A DNA stretch of 36,636 nt from a virus. The notes below the pieces were generated by a model, which saw only the letters and a program-made list of their open reading frames with translations, was not told the DNA's origin and did no database searches. The DNA is taken from positions 1-36,636 of IMG/VR virus record IMGVR_UViG_3300025767_000060, one strand, 5' to 3'. This document shows positions 30,127-36,636 of the stretch, piece after piece (the stretch's first letter is position 1; every line of letters starts with the position of its first letter). Both the position numbers and the translations under genes were made by a program.

Positions 30127-30306
30127 TTATTTTTTTGCCTTTAGAGCTGTTAACGTCAAAGCACAATTTCTAGCTTCTTCGTGGTAACCTAGACGATGAA
30201 GTTCTTCAACTGCTCTGGCATATCCGATGATTTCAAAGGTTCTAAACAGAGCCTTTCCGAAATTACCGAATGGGTTCACAACGTAATTCATAGCTAATGC
30301 AGTCAT
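30127..30306 (-). CDS. Small protein, 59 aa, host-like
   Basis: Begins MTALAMNYVVNPFGNFG and contains GYARAVEELHRLGYHEEARN, then a basic end. The ARAxxELxRLGYHEEA pattern looks like small alphaproteobacterial proteins often found near DUF1127 proteins, and here the next gene upstream is a DUF1127 protein one base away. A terminator follows directly. Confidence 0.7.
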   Translation of the reverse strand: MTALAMNYVVNPFGNFGKALFRTFEIIGYARAVEELHRLGYHEEARNCALTLTALKAKK

Positions 30307-30307
30307 A

Positions 30308-30541
30308 TTATACCCAACCTTTTAGATTTTTGTTGGTCATGCTATGAACTGTATCATAGATTTCACCTCTGGTAAGACCTATGTCATTTAGCTCACGATC
30401 AGTAAGAGCACGGAGCTCTTTGATAGCTTGATTGATTTCACGATGTGTTTGGTACTTAGATTTTAAGTTACCAATGAGGGTCAGCAACTCGCTGACCGGA
30501 TTCAGTAAGTAGTTCTGGATTGTTAGTATTGTGTGTGTCAT
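30308..30541 (-). CDS. DUF1127 protein
   Basis: The C-terminal half carries AIKELRALTDRELNDIGLTRGEI, the hallmark of DUF1127, a short Arg-rich family abundant in alphaproteobacteria and linked there to RNA turnover and phosphate or stress physiology. The ATG at 30541 has GAGG six bases upstream. The N-terminal half overlaps the Hsp20 gene by 74 bases in another frame, a long overlap. Probably acquired from a host. Confidence 0.8.
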   Translation of the reverse strand: MTHTILTIQNYLLNPVSELLTLIGNLKSKYQTHREINQAIKELRALTDRELNDIGLTRGEIYDTVHSMTNKNLKGWV

Positions 30542-30971
30542 TTGAGACCTCGTTGTTTCCAATTGAAATTTTACGAGGACGCTGATTTTCTGGGACTACA
30601 TACTTCAACTCAATTGCTAGTATGCCGTCTTGAATATCTGCTCCGTGCACTTGCACGTGTTCAGACAATCTAAAGGTGCGTTTGAATTTCTTCGTAGAAA
30701 TACCACGATGAATATACTCGCGACCTTTTGAAACATGATCACCTGTTACGGTAAGGGTTCTATCATGTAGCTCAATATCGATACCATCTTTACTGAAACC
30801 AGCTACTGCAAGTTCAATTAGATAATCCGATTCACCCGTTTTAAGGATGTTATGAGGAGGATAGTTATCGTAGGCATGCTTTGTAACGTGATCAAGTTCT
30901 TTAAAGAGGTGATCAAATCCTACAAAGGCTGCAGGTGGAAATGAAGTTGTGTTGATTCGTCTGCTTGTCAT
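30468..30971 (-). CDS. hsp20: Small heat-shock protein Hsp20/IbpA type
   Basis: The alpha-crystallin domain spans about residues 40-130: SDYLIELAVAGFSKDGIDIELHDRTLTVTGDH, HRGISTKKFKRTFRLSEHV, and DGILAIELKYVVPENQRPRKISI with a C-terminal IxI-like anchor. These ATP-independent chaperones hold unfolding proteins and are common in marine T4-like phages. ATG 30971 follows AAAAAGGAG, better than the in-frame TTG at 30989. Its tail codons overlap the DUF1127 gene. Confidence 0.93.
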   Translation of the reverse strand: MTSRRINTTSFPPAAFVGFDHLFKELDHVTKHAYDNYPPHNILKTGESDYLIELAVAGFSKDGIDIELHDRTLTVTGDHVSKGREYIHRGISTKKFKRTFRLSEHVQVHGADIQDGILAIELKYVVPENQRPRKISIGNNEVSNDTHNTNNPELLTESGQRVADPHW

Positions 30972-31030
30972 TGTGTTCTCCTTTTTCAAGCAAGAATATT
31001 AAGAGCCGGATTGTTCCGCACTCAAGTGTA

Positions 31031-31097
31031 TTTATCCTAAAAGGTAAAAAATAAGCTATACCATTACGGAATACCTGATATTACATTTTAGGATAAA
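31031..31097. repeat. 12-bp perfect inverted repeat between regA and hsp20
   Basis: TTTATCCTAAAA (31031-31042) and its exact complement TTTTAGGATAAA (31086-31097) flank 43 bases. The right arm touches the RegA stop codon. On the minus strand the distal arm continues as GGATAAATAC, one base from the late-promoter motif. It could be a terminator, an operator, or an RNA-processing stem that separates regA from hsp20 transcripts. Confidence 0.6.
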
Positions 31098-31098
31098 A

Positions 31099-31470
31099 TT
31101 ATTTGTTACCGATGTTATATTTCGGGCAGAGTTCCCATTGCTCTTTTTCTTTGAATGGGATAATTTTAATTTGGCGAAGAGGCGCCAATTGTAATGTATC
31201 ACCCTTTTTAGCAAACTGAATTAGCCCCCAGTCACTTAAAAGCATAGCAATACTATTTCTACGTTGGATATCATTTACTTCAAGATTTGATTTTTTACCA
31301 TCGAGAAGAAATAACTCTTTAAAATGCACAATAAAATACCTACCCTGCTTATGCAAGATATGGCAAGACTGATACAATTTCTTATCTTTACGGGATGCTA
31401 CACCAATTCGCGTTAGTGTTTCTCTAACTTTTAGGAAGTCATCGGGTTCATTCAATGTAACTTCAAGCAT
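31099..31470 (-). CDS. regA: RegA translational repressor
   Basis: Binds ribosome sites of early mRNAs and blocks initiation. The sequence MLEVTLNEPDDFLKVRETLTRIG, then LYQSCHILHKQGRYFIVHFKELF, RRNSIAMLLSDWGLI and CPKYNIGNK matches T4 RegA along its length. Starting at ATG 31470 gives 123 residues against 122 in T4. A GTG at 31512 would add 14 residues and overlap gp62. The ATG has only a weak GGAC, which suits a gene that represses itself. Between gp62 and gp43, as in T4. Confidence 0.93.
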   Translation of the reverse strand: MLEVTLNEPDDFLKVRETLTRIGVASRKDKKLYQSCHILHKQGRYFIVHFKELFLLDGKKSNLEVNDIQRRNSIAMLLSDWGLIQFAKKGDTLQLAPLRQIKIIPFKEKEQWELCPKYNIGNK

Positions 31471-31492
31471 GTCAGATGGTGTCCATTGGACA

Positions 31493-31876
31493 TTATTTTC
31501 TTGTTCTACCACCTTTGTTCACCTTTTCTCTCAAATTCATTATTTGGTCGGATGAGAGAAGGGGCAAAACTTGGCGGGCTTTTTCATTACTATAGCCATA
31601 ATATTCTTTTACCACTTCAACATCATTAACCAATTCAGGTTTATTCCATTTAGAAAAGCGCTTTCGCTTTCTAACAATATTTATGAGAAAATGGTATTGT
31701 AGTTTTTTATCCAAACTAGCGTGTTTATTCATCTCATTGGCCATCAATATAGTATCATTGAAGTATGAAAGTGAACGATTTACTGTAAAAGGAATATATG
31801 CCTTTTCTGCCAAATCATCTATCATTAAATCTTGTTTAGTGGTATTAATAGAGTTCACATATTCAAATGGGTTCAT
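31493..31876 (-). CDS. 62: Clamp loader small subunit gp62
   Basis: Partner of gp44 in the 4:1 loader that opens gp45. The identification rests on MNPFEYVNSINTTKQDLM, the helical FLINIVRKRKRFSKW and KEYYGYSNEKARQVLPLLS, and on the position immediately before regA. At 127 residues it is shorter than T4 gp62 (187). It overlaps the PLP-transferase gene upstream by ATGA, so clamp-loader stoichiometry is tied to that inserted pair. Confidence 0.85.
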   Translation of the reverse strand: MNPFEYVNSINTTKQDLMIDDLAEKAYIPFTVNRSLSYFNDTILMANEMNKHASLDKKLQYHFLINIVRKRKRFSKWNKPELVNDVEVVKEYYGYSNEKARQVLPLLSSDQIMNLREKVNKGGRTRK

Positions 31877-32646
31877 AATATATCCATCATTTTAGAAATG
31901 CAAAGTCTGTTTACATCTCCGCGTTTAAATTCATCGTATTTGTTTAGATAATCCAGCCCAAATATAACAGTATTTGAGCTGACTAATCCCATCTTAACAC
32001 ATATTTGCTCCTGTGTAAATCTGTATTTTTCGTACATATCATCAGGGCCATACTTATCTATTAGATCATAGTGAAACATTGCTGTTGCGGTAAGTGGGTA
32101 CTGCCAATCAGCATAAACTGCCACAGGATAATCATCAATTGTATATAGAAGACCTACGCGTTGCCAACCAGTTCCAAATGTCTTTGAAAGAGAAAAACAA
32201 ACACTATGGATGTTCTTATATTGGCTAAAATTGAAATCGATATTTCCACATATACCAAAGAAAGCACAATCGATAAAGATAGGAATGCCTAGTTTATCAG
32301 CTTCCGCAATTCTATGATGAGAGCCATTACCATCGCCAGAAAATGGGTGACTAATAATAATCACATCTGCTTCAGAAAGATTATGTGTTACCCTATCAGG
32401 AAATACCTTTTCATGATACCCGTATTCACCATTAAATACCCCAATTTTGTTATAAAGAGAATATGTTTGATTAAATGCGTCTGTGATACCAGAAACAATA
32501 TAGCTATATTTTGGTAGCCCATTAACATTTTGTTTAGAGCTATTAATCCAATGGTCTAGCTTATAGTTAAATTTTTCATACAAGGCGGCATCATAATCTC
32601 CATGAAATTCAATAGGTCTAGCTGCGCCTGTAATAGGATTAATCAT
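31873..32646 (-). CDS. PLP-dependent aminotransferase-like protein (fold type I), reduced
   Basis: The motif pair IPIFIDCAFFG (Asp126, pyridine-nitrogen contact) and CFSLSKTFGTGWQRVG (Lys155, Schiff-base lysine) is that of class I/II aminotransferases, with ADVIIISHPFSGDGNG before it for the PxNPTG-like loop. At 257 residues it is far shorter than typical enzymes (about 400) and lacks most of the small C-terminal domain. The substrate is unknown. ATGA overlaps couple it to the kinase-fold gene upstream and to gp62 downstream. Confidence 0.7.
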   Translation of the reverse strand: MINPITGAARPIEFHGDYDAALYEKFNYKLDHWINSSKQNVNGLPKYSYIVSGITDAFNQTYSLYNKIGVFNGEYGYHEKVFPDRVTHNLSEADVIIISHPFSGDGNGSHHRIAEADKLGIPIFIDCAFFGICGNIDFNFSQYKNIHSVCFSLSKTFGTGWQRVGLLYTIDDYPVAVYADWQYPLTATAMFHYDLIDKYGPDDMYEKYRFTQEQICVKMGLVSSNTVIFGLDYLNKYDEFKRGDVNRLCISKMMDIL

Positions 32647-33188
32647 AAAAGCTCTTTCAACTTAGGTGATATAGTTGGACTAATCTTAGACAGCCATAAA
32701 TCTATTTCTCGGAGAGCATATGGCATTAGATCATCGCTACGCTTTCTCATATATTTAAAATCAAACATAATAACTTTGCCATCTCTTTTAGTCATATTCG
32801 ATAAAGATCCATTCAATTTATAAACATCAATCTCTTTAAAATATTTATAAATCTCTATTACCTGATATTCAATATCTGGAATATCTTCATATCCCTGAGT
32901 AAGCAGATCTGGCCCATAATATTCTTGAATGACATATTTCTCATCAACATGTATTTCAATAAGTTTTGGGACCCAAGGGATTTCATTAAGTTGAATTAAA
33001 CCAGCTACCTCATTTTTCCATTTATCTTCTATATATTCTTCAGAAAATTCAGATGGTTTGCCGGATGAGGTGATTCCTCCTACCTTAAAGTACCTCTTAA
33101 TAAGTGTCTTATCTTCGTTTAAATAAACAGATGCAATCTTACCTAAATTAATATGATTTGGATAGGGTGTAAATGGTATCCATTTCAT
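32643..33188 (-). CDS. Protein-kinase-fold small protein (phosphotransferase-like)
   Basis: The pattern VYLNEDKTLIKRYFK (candidate ATP-binding Lys), VPKLIEIHVDEKYVIQEYY (hinge), LNGSLSNMTKRDGKVIMFDFKYM (a catalytic loop with Asn and a DFG-like Asp) fits the kinase-like fold used by aminoglycoside, choline and lipopolysaccharide-core kinases. The catalytic-loop Asp is not obvious (LNGSLSNM), so it may be inactive or use another residue. At 181 residues it is minimal. It is coupled to glutaredoxin upstream and the PLP protein downstream. Confidence 0.55.
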   Translation of the reverse strand: MKWIPFTPYPNHINLGKIASVYLNEDKTLIKRYFKVGGITSSGKPSEFSEEYIEDKWKNEVAGLIQLNEIPWVPKLIEIHVDEKYVIQEYYGPDLLTQGYEDIPDIEYQVIEIYKYFKEIDVYKLNGSLSNMTKRDGKVIMFDFKYMRKRSDDLMPYALREIDLWLSKISPTISPKLKELL

Positions 33189-33457
33189 TCTATACCACTA
33201 TCAATAGAAGGCCACATGACACGCTCAATTCTATCTTCAAGTTTCTGTTTAGTAAGAGACGTTGACTCGCCTTTCTGAACATCAACAGTATCAAAATAAA
33301 GTTGAGGTACAGTCTTATGACCCTGTTTTTTAAACCATTCCATAGCAGTATCACTATTAGAAATGTTAACCTCTTGATAAGACATTCCCCACTTCTCAAG
33401 GTTTTTCTTTAGATTCTTACAGTAAAAGCATTGATCTTTGGTATAAATTGTTAGCAT
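33185..33457 (-). CDS. grx: Glutaredoxin
   Basis: The redox site Cys10-Phe-Tyr-Cys13 (DQCFYCKNLKK), the cis-Pro loop KTVPQLYFD and a C-terminal helix define glutaredoxin. It reduces disulphides, classically phage ribonucleotide reductase, whose genes lie outside this window. At 90 residues it is normal length. AGGAGATAAT is a strong ribosome site. It is the first gene of the insert between the exonuclease and gp62. Confidence 0.93.
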   Translation of the reverse strand: MLTIYTKDQCFYCKNLKKNLEKWGMSYQEVNISNSDTAMEWFKKQGHKTVPQLYFDTVDVQKGESTSLTKQKLEDRIERVMWPSIDSGIE

Positions 33458-33465
33458 ATTATCTC

Positions 33466-34056
33466 CTAGAATGATGTTACTGCGTCTACCAGAATTTGAA
33501 GACGCATAGTGTCCATAGCAATATCATGACGAGGATCGTGAGCAATAAAGTGTTCAGCCAAATCCTCTGGAACAAAGTTGTTTTTTATATCGCCAGTAAT
33601 AGCGAGGCCTTCGATGTAGCTGATCGTATCACGAACATCCCACCAAGCGTATGGCTCTGGATTGCCAGTTGCTTTCATAAGAGAAGTCATAAACACCGGA
33701 TCAAATGTATTTCGGCGTGTATATGTTAGCCCGGGATAATCCGGCATATTCTCTTTATAAAACGAATAAAGTTCAGAGATAGGTCGGTCAAGTGATGGAT
33801 TAGGAGCAATAGCCTTTTGAGCTTCTTTACTTTGTTTACCCCACCATTCGACCGTCTCTTTACAGATCGTACGTCCATAATTTTTAACCTGATCTACAAC
33901 ATCAAACTTCATAAACTTGGCATTATCAACCAGCTCGTTATATGTATACGGATTTGATGTAAAACGTTTAGGATCGAAGTTAAGCATAGCAAAAGAAACT
34001 ACTACGCCGTTAACGGGATCCTGTGACATGGTCTCAAAGTCATAGATTGTATTCAT
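33466..34056 (-). CDS. dexA: DEDDh 3'-5' exonuclease (DexA-like)
   Basis: The RNase H-fold exonuclease residues are visible: IYDFETM (Asp, Glu of ExoI), NTFDPVFM (ExoII Asp), and AHDPRHDIAMD (ExoIII His and Asp). The protein has 196 residues (T4 DexA 227). Related bacterial enzymes of the Rv2179c group act on RNA, so DNA or RNA 3' ends are both possible substrates. Its start overlaps the gp44 stop by ATGA. Confidence 0.8.
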   Translation of the reverse strand: MNTIYDFETMSQDPVNGVVVSFAMLNFDPKRFTSNPYTYNELVDNAKFMKFDVVDQVKNYGRTICKETVEWWGKQSKEAQKAIAPNPSLDRPISELYSFYKENMPDYPGLTYTRRNTFDPVFMTSLMKATGNPEPYAWWDVRDTISYIEGLAITGDIKNNFVPEDLAEHFIAHDPRHDIAMDTMRLQILVDAVTSF

Positions 34057-34991
34057 TGGATTTGTACCTCAGACATAATTTCGGTCATACAAGCCACAAG
34101 ATTGAGTTCATGGTCTGCAACGAATGCTGCTTTATACTGATAGTCAGCAAGGATAAGAACGATTTGTGGAATGCTAGCAGGGGCAACTTTATCGTAAATG
34201 CGATCATATACGCCACGGATAATAGCTGACGTATCAAGATCCATGTTGTTCACAATCCACTGACGCATCTTTTTAAAGTCTTTGGCTTTAATGTGAGCAA
34301 AGAGTTCATCGAATTGACCTTGAGTTCCAGCCATAGCCGTAGCAATATTAAGTTCACCACCATTGCTATTACGTTGGATTTCATTAATAACGCGACGCCA
34401 GTCTGGAGTGTATTTCATAATGACTTCTGCAAGATCTTTATCCTGATATGTAACGTTCTCAGTATCAAGAATAGTTTGAAGACGCTTCATCATCTGAGCA
34501 GCTAATGGTGCTGTATCCTTTTTGCTCGTGTTGAATTCGTATACACCACAACGTGAATGAAGTGGTTCAATAATACGGTTCTTAAAGTTACAAGTGAGGA
34601 TAAAGCGACAGTTATCAGAGAATTGCTCAATAAAACCACGCAACGCAGGTTGTGTGGACTGAGCATTCATATAGTCAGCTTCGTCTAGAATAACAACTTT
34701 ATATCCACCGCCAAAGCTGACAGTAGAAGCAAACTGTTTAATTTTACCACGAAGCGTATCAATGTTACCTTCTTCAGATCCATTGATTACGATATAGTCA
34801 AGACCCAACTCGTTACACAAAGCCTTAGCTGCCGTGGTCTTGCCTAATCCAGCAGTACCGGTGAAAAGCATATTCTGCAATTCACCGGTATCTACCATAT
34901 TCTGAAGTGTCTTCTTAAGTGCCGTAGGCAGAATAGTTTCAGAGATTGTTTTTGGGCGGTATTTCTCTACCCATAGAAAGTCTTTAGACAT
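34053..34991 (-). CDS. 44: Clamp loader ATPase subunit gp44
   Basis: AAA+ ATPase that loads gp45. Walker A is GTAGLGKTTAAKAL (about residues 44-57), Walker B VVILDEADYMN, sensor I CNFKNRI, and the SRC box LHSRCGVYEF with its trans-acting arginine. The 312-residue length matches T4 (319). It has its own promoter and TTGGAGTTATT ahead of the ATG. In T4 gp62 follows directly; here four genes intervene. Confidence 0.96.
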   Translation of the reverse strand: MSKDFLWVEKYRPKTISETILPTALKKTLQNMVDTGELQNMLFTGTAGLGKTTAAKALCNELGLDYIVINGSEEGNIDTLRGKIKQFASTVSFGGGYKVVILDEADYMNAQSTQPALRGFIEQFSDNCRFILTCNFKNRIIEPLHSRCGVYEFNTSKKDTAPLAAQMMKRLQTILDTENVTYQDKDLAEVIMKYTPDWRRVINEIQRNSNGGELNIATAMAGTQGQFDELFAHIKAKDFKKMRQWIVNNMDLDTSAIIRGVYDRIYDKVAPASIPQIVLILADYQYKAAFVADHELNLVACMTEIMSEVQIQ

Positions 34992-35016
34992 AATAACTCC
35001 AATTCAAGGTTTGTTC

Positions 35017-35045
35017 ATTATAATATATTAGGAGTATAATGTAAA
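35017..35045 (-). promoter_or_regulatory. Early-type promoter of gp44
   Basis: The -35 TTTACA (35040-35045) and a perfect -10 TATAAT (35017-35022) are 17 bases apart, giving a leader of about 20 bases before the ATG at 34991. Confidence 0.75.
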
Positions 35046-35237
35046 CTATTCTTCCTGTGCTGCAGCCTCTTGAGCGGCGGCTTCTGACATAGCAATGAGT
35101 TGAACACATTGGTCACGGAGCTGGCCGATTGTAGTAAGTTCTTCACCGCGGAATCCACCACGTTGTACAACAGTATCAATAACTGCCATTGTGCTACGTG
35201 CTACGCGCGCTGAGATTTCAATAATTTGTTTGTCCAT
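35046..35237 (-). CDS. Small helical protein between gp45 and gp44, 63 aa
   Basis: Helical, soluble, ending in an Ala/Gln/Glu repeat (AAAQEAAAQEE). Family not named, though a small gene at this place is a feature of several marine T4-like phages as I recall. Its GGAG ribosome site lies in the last codons of gp45, so the two are coupled. It might be a clamp-associated factor comparable in position to T4 rpbA, without visible sequence similarity. Confidence 0.7.
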   Translation of the reverse strand: MDKQIIEISARVARSTMAVIDTVVQRGGFRGEELTTIGQLRDQCVQLIAMSEAAAQEAAAQEE

Positions 35238-35238
35238 T

Positions 35239-35928
35239 TTAGGCTCCGTAAGTTGAGGATTTTTCTAGTGCAATCCAGTAAGTAATATCTTGCTCAGTAT
35301 GAGTAAAGCGAGACATGAGTTTTGATGAAAGTCCGACCTTATATGTGCCGGGAATGATTTTTAGGTTTGGGATACCAAATACCAATGAGAAGTTTTCATG
35401 CTCATATGTTCCAGCGATATCAAGGCTGAATGTATTTGATGTTGGATTTTCTGGGTCAAACACGGTAAGAACCAATGATCCATTAGCAGCGGTAACTGAC
35501 ACAAGAGAATGCCCAAGAGCTGATGCTGCACGTTTGATTTTGTTTAGTGTATCCTGATCAAACTCAAACTCTACTTGGAAACTATCCATTTCCATAGCTT
35601 TATCTAGCATAGTGCCGTTAGGCGATGTGAGCATATCAGTATCAGTGAAGAAGTATTTAATCTTTGAACGACCAGTTGAGTCAGAGATAACTGCAAACTT
35701 TTCTTCAAATTTAACTTGAGGTTCGTCGACAAGTGAAAGAACACCCAAGAATTCATTCAAGTCGTATACGCCAAATGTGGATGGGAATTCGGCGTCAACA
35801 GAAGCAGCAGATAGAATATTACGTGCTTCAGAGATGGTGCAGATACGTGAACCTGCATTGAAAACGATGTTGGAATTAATACCAGCATAGTTCTTAAGGA
35901 TTTGTGTGGTTGAGTCAGATAGTTTCAT
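35239..35928 (-). CDS. 45: Sliding clamp gp45
   Basis: Processivity clamp, also the mobile activator of late transcription in T4. The 229 residues match T4 (228). Identification rests on the N-terminal MKLSDSTTQILKNYAGINSNI, GSRICTISEARNI, FGVYDLNEFLGVLSL and C-terminal YWIALEKSSTYGA, and on gene order gp46-gp45-gp44. Its presence and a TATAAATA motif elsewhere fit a T4-type late switch. Confidence 0.96.
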   Translation of the reverse strand: MKLSDSTTQILKNYAGINSNIVFNAGSRICTISEARNILSAASVDAEFPSTFGVYDLNEFLGVLSLVDEPQVKFEEKFAVISDSTGRSKIKYFFTDTDMLTSPNGTMLDKAMEMDSFQVEFEFDQDTLNKIKRAASALGHSLVSVTAANGSLVLTVFDPENPTSNTFSLDIAGTYEHENFSLVFGIPNLKIIPGTYKVGLSSKLMSRFTHTEQDITYWIALEKSSTYGA

Positions 35929-35957
35929 AATGTCTCGCTTTCATTTCGCATTTGTAT

Positions 35958-35986
35958 ATTGTACATAATATTAAGCAGATTGTAAA
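35958..35986 (-). promoter_or_regulatory. Early-type promoter of gp45
   Basis: The -35 TTTACA (35981-35986) and -10 TACAAT (35958-35963) are 17 bases apart. It lies in the gap between gp46 and gp45. Confidence 0.75.
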
Positions 35987-36636
35987 CTAAAATCTTTCAT
36001 CTTTGAAAAGTTTTTATCTTTGTAGAATTCAATCTTGTTTTTGAATTTGCCTTCAAGAATTTCGCCTTTATGGCTGATAACAAACACGTTAGTATCATCA
36101 CCTAGAGTATAAAGGATTTTCATAAGGTTATCAACGCCATCATGATCAAGAGATGAATCAAACGTTTCATCAAGAACCAAAAGATTAGTCGCAACGCTAT
36201 TTTTCATCTTAGCAATTTGACGCCACGTGAATAGAAGCGCCAAGTCAATGCGCTGCTTCTCACCCTCAGAGAATGAGTCATATGAAAACGCATCGCGGTG
36301 ACGTGAACGAATAGTCTCTTTAAACTCTTCATCCAAGTTAAAGTGTACAAAGAAGTCAAGGATTTGTAAATACTGATTAACAAGGTTATTGATAATAGGA
36401 ATATACTGTTTAATAACTTTAGTTTTAATGCCAGTATCTTTTAGCATCTCTCCCATAACAGCGTTATATGACATTTCTTCATTTAGGATAAGCCTGTTTT
36501 CCATCAAAGCGTTTTGCTCAGATTTCATCTCAGACAATTCTTCATTAGCTCTACCAAGATCACCTTCACGGGCGGTCAATCTACTAATGTCAGTATTCAA
36601 CGAAGAAATACTACTATGAAGTCTATTGATAGTCTG
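35971..36636 (-). CDS. 46: Recombination nuclease subunit gp46 (SbcC/Rad50-like), C-terminal part
   Basis: The frame is open to the right edge of the window, so the 5' part of the gene lies outside. The visible 221 residues start in coiled coil (DISRLTAREGDLGRANEEL) and contain the ABC-ATPase signature FSEGEKQRIDLAL, Walker B LLVLDETFDSSLD and the H-loop VFVISHKGE. With gp47 it resects DNA ends for recombination-dependent replication. The stop at 35971 overlaps the gp45 promoter. Confidence 0.94.
   Translation of the reverse strand, partial: QTINRLHSSISSLNTDISRLTAREGDLGRANEELSEMKSEQNALMENRLILNEEMSYNAVMGEMLKDTGIKTKVIKQYIPIINNLVNQYLQILDFFVHFNLDEEFKETIRSRHRDAFSYDSFSEGEKQRIDLALLFTWRQIAKMKNSVATNLLVLDETFDSSLDHDGVDNLMKILYTLGDDTNVFVISHKGEILEGKFKNKIEFYKDKNFSKMKDFSLQSA

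Noticed and set aside
32838-32845. TATAAATA-like late promoter motif
   Set aside because: It lies inside the kinase-fold coding sequence, away from any gene start, and is expected by chance in A+T-rich DNA.
1-36636. CRISPR array, insertion sequence, integrase or transposase
   Set aside because: I saw no regularly spaced repeats, no paired terminal inverted repeats around a transposase, and no integrase motifs. The only flanking repeat is the tmRNA-end pair.
1-36636. Cyanophage identity, suggested by the carbamoyltransferase, Hsp20, MazG and the PTOX-like oxidase
   Set aside because: No psbA, psbD, plastocyanin, hli or other photosynthesis gene is present in the window, while the permuted tmRNA and DUF1127 protein point to an alphaproteobacterial host. 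It cannot be excluded from one window alone.

Overview
The window is a stretch of a T4-like (tailed, myovirus-type) phage genome, with every credible gene on the minus strand, so transcription runs from high to low coordinates. The replication core is recognisable: gp46 (partial), gp45 clamp, gp44 and gp62 clamp loader, RegA, gp43 polymerase, UvsX, gp41 helicase and dCMP deaminase, plus ThyX, Hsp20, a DexA-like exonuclease, MazG and a glutaredoxin. Three things point to an alphaproteobacterial, probably marine, host: a circularly permuted two-piece tmRNA, an alternative oxidase and a DUF1127 protein. No photosynthesis gene is present.

Layout, in transcription order. 36636-26270: gp46, gp45, a small protein, gp44, exonuclease, glutaredoxin, an unusual kinase-fold/PLP-transferase pair, gp62, RegA, Hsp20, small proteins, a 2OG-Fe oxygenase and gp43. 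26208-16588: MazG, a primase-polymerase-like protein, small proteins, then a cassette of nucleotidyltransferase, thymidylate-synthase-fold hydroxymethylase (with Asp where dUMP enzymes have Asn), SGNH-like protein, fold-type-II PLP enzyme and a protein resembling alpha-glutamyl/putrescinyl-thymine pyrophosphorylases. I read this cassette as a candidate DNA base hypermodification pathway. dCMP deaminase, UvsX and gp41 follow. 16588-13882: ThyX, a SleB-like wall hydrolase, a P-loop kinase, the tmRNA and a 30-codon ORF. 13891-10077: alternative oxidase, a beta-barrel-like outer-membrane protein and five exported proteins, with an exact T4-type late promoter motif between them. 10020-9094: two membrane proteins, one with an EF-hand.

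9029-3195 is a tightly overlapping seven-gene metabolic operon: carbamoyltransferase, two tandem SGNH proteins, a fatty-acid desaturase, an acyltransferase-like protein, a 2OG-Fe oxygenase and a sulfotransferase. It is followed by a short nucleotide-sugar dehydrogenase, a DUF932 protein and small early-type genes. The operon looks like a route for decorating a lipid, glycan or small molecule; its product cannot be read from sequence.

Regulation is unusually legible. At least fourteen minus-strand promoters share a TTTACA-like -35 box and a TATAAT-like -10 box, 16-17 bases apart. In three of them the -35 box lies in, or partly in, the loop of a hairpin just downstream of the preceding gene, giving compact terminator-promoter elements. 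Genes overlap by ATGA or TAATG almost throughout. Family assignments rest on motif reading alone, without database searches.
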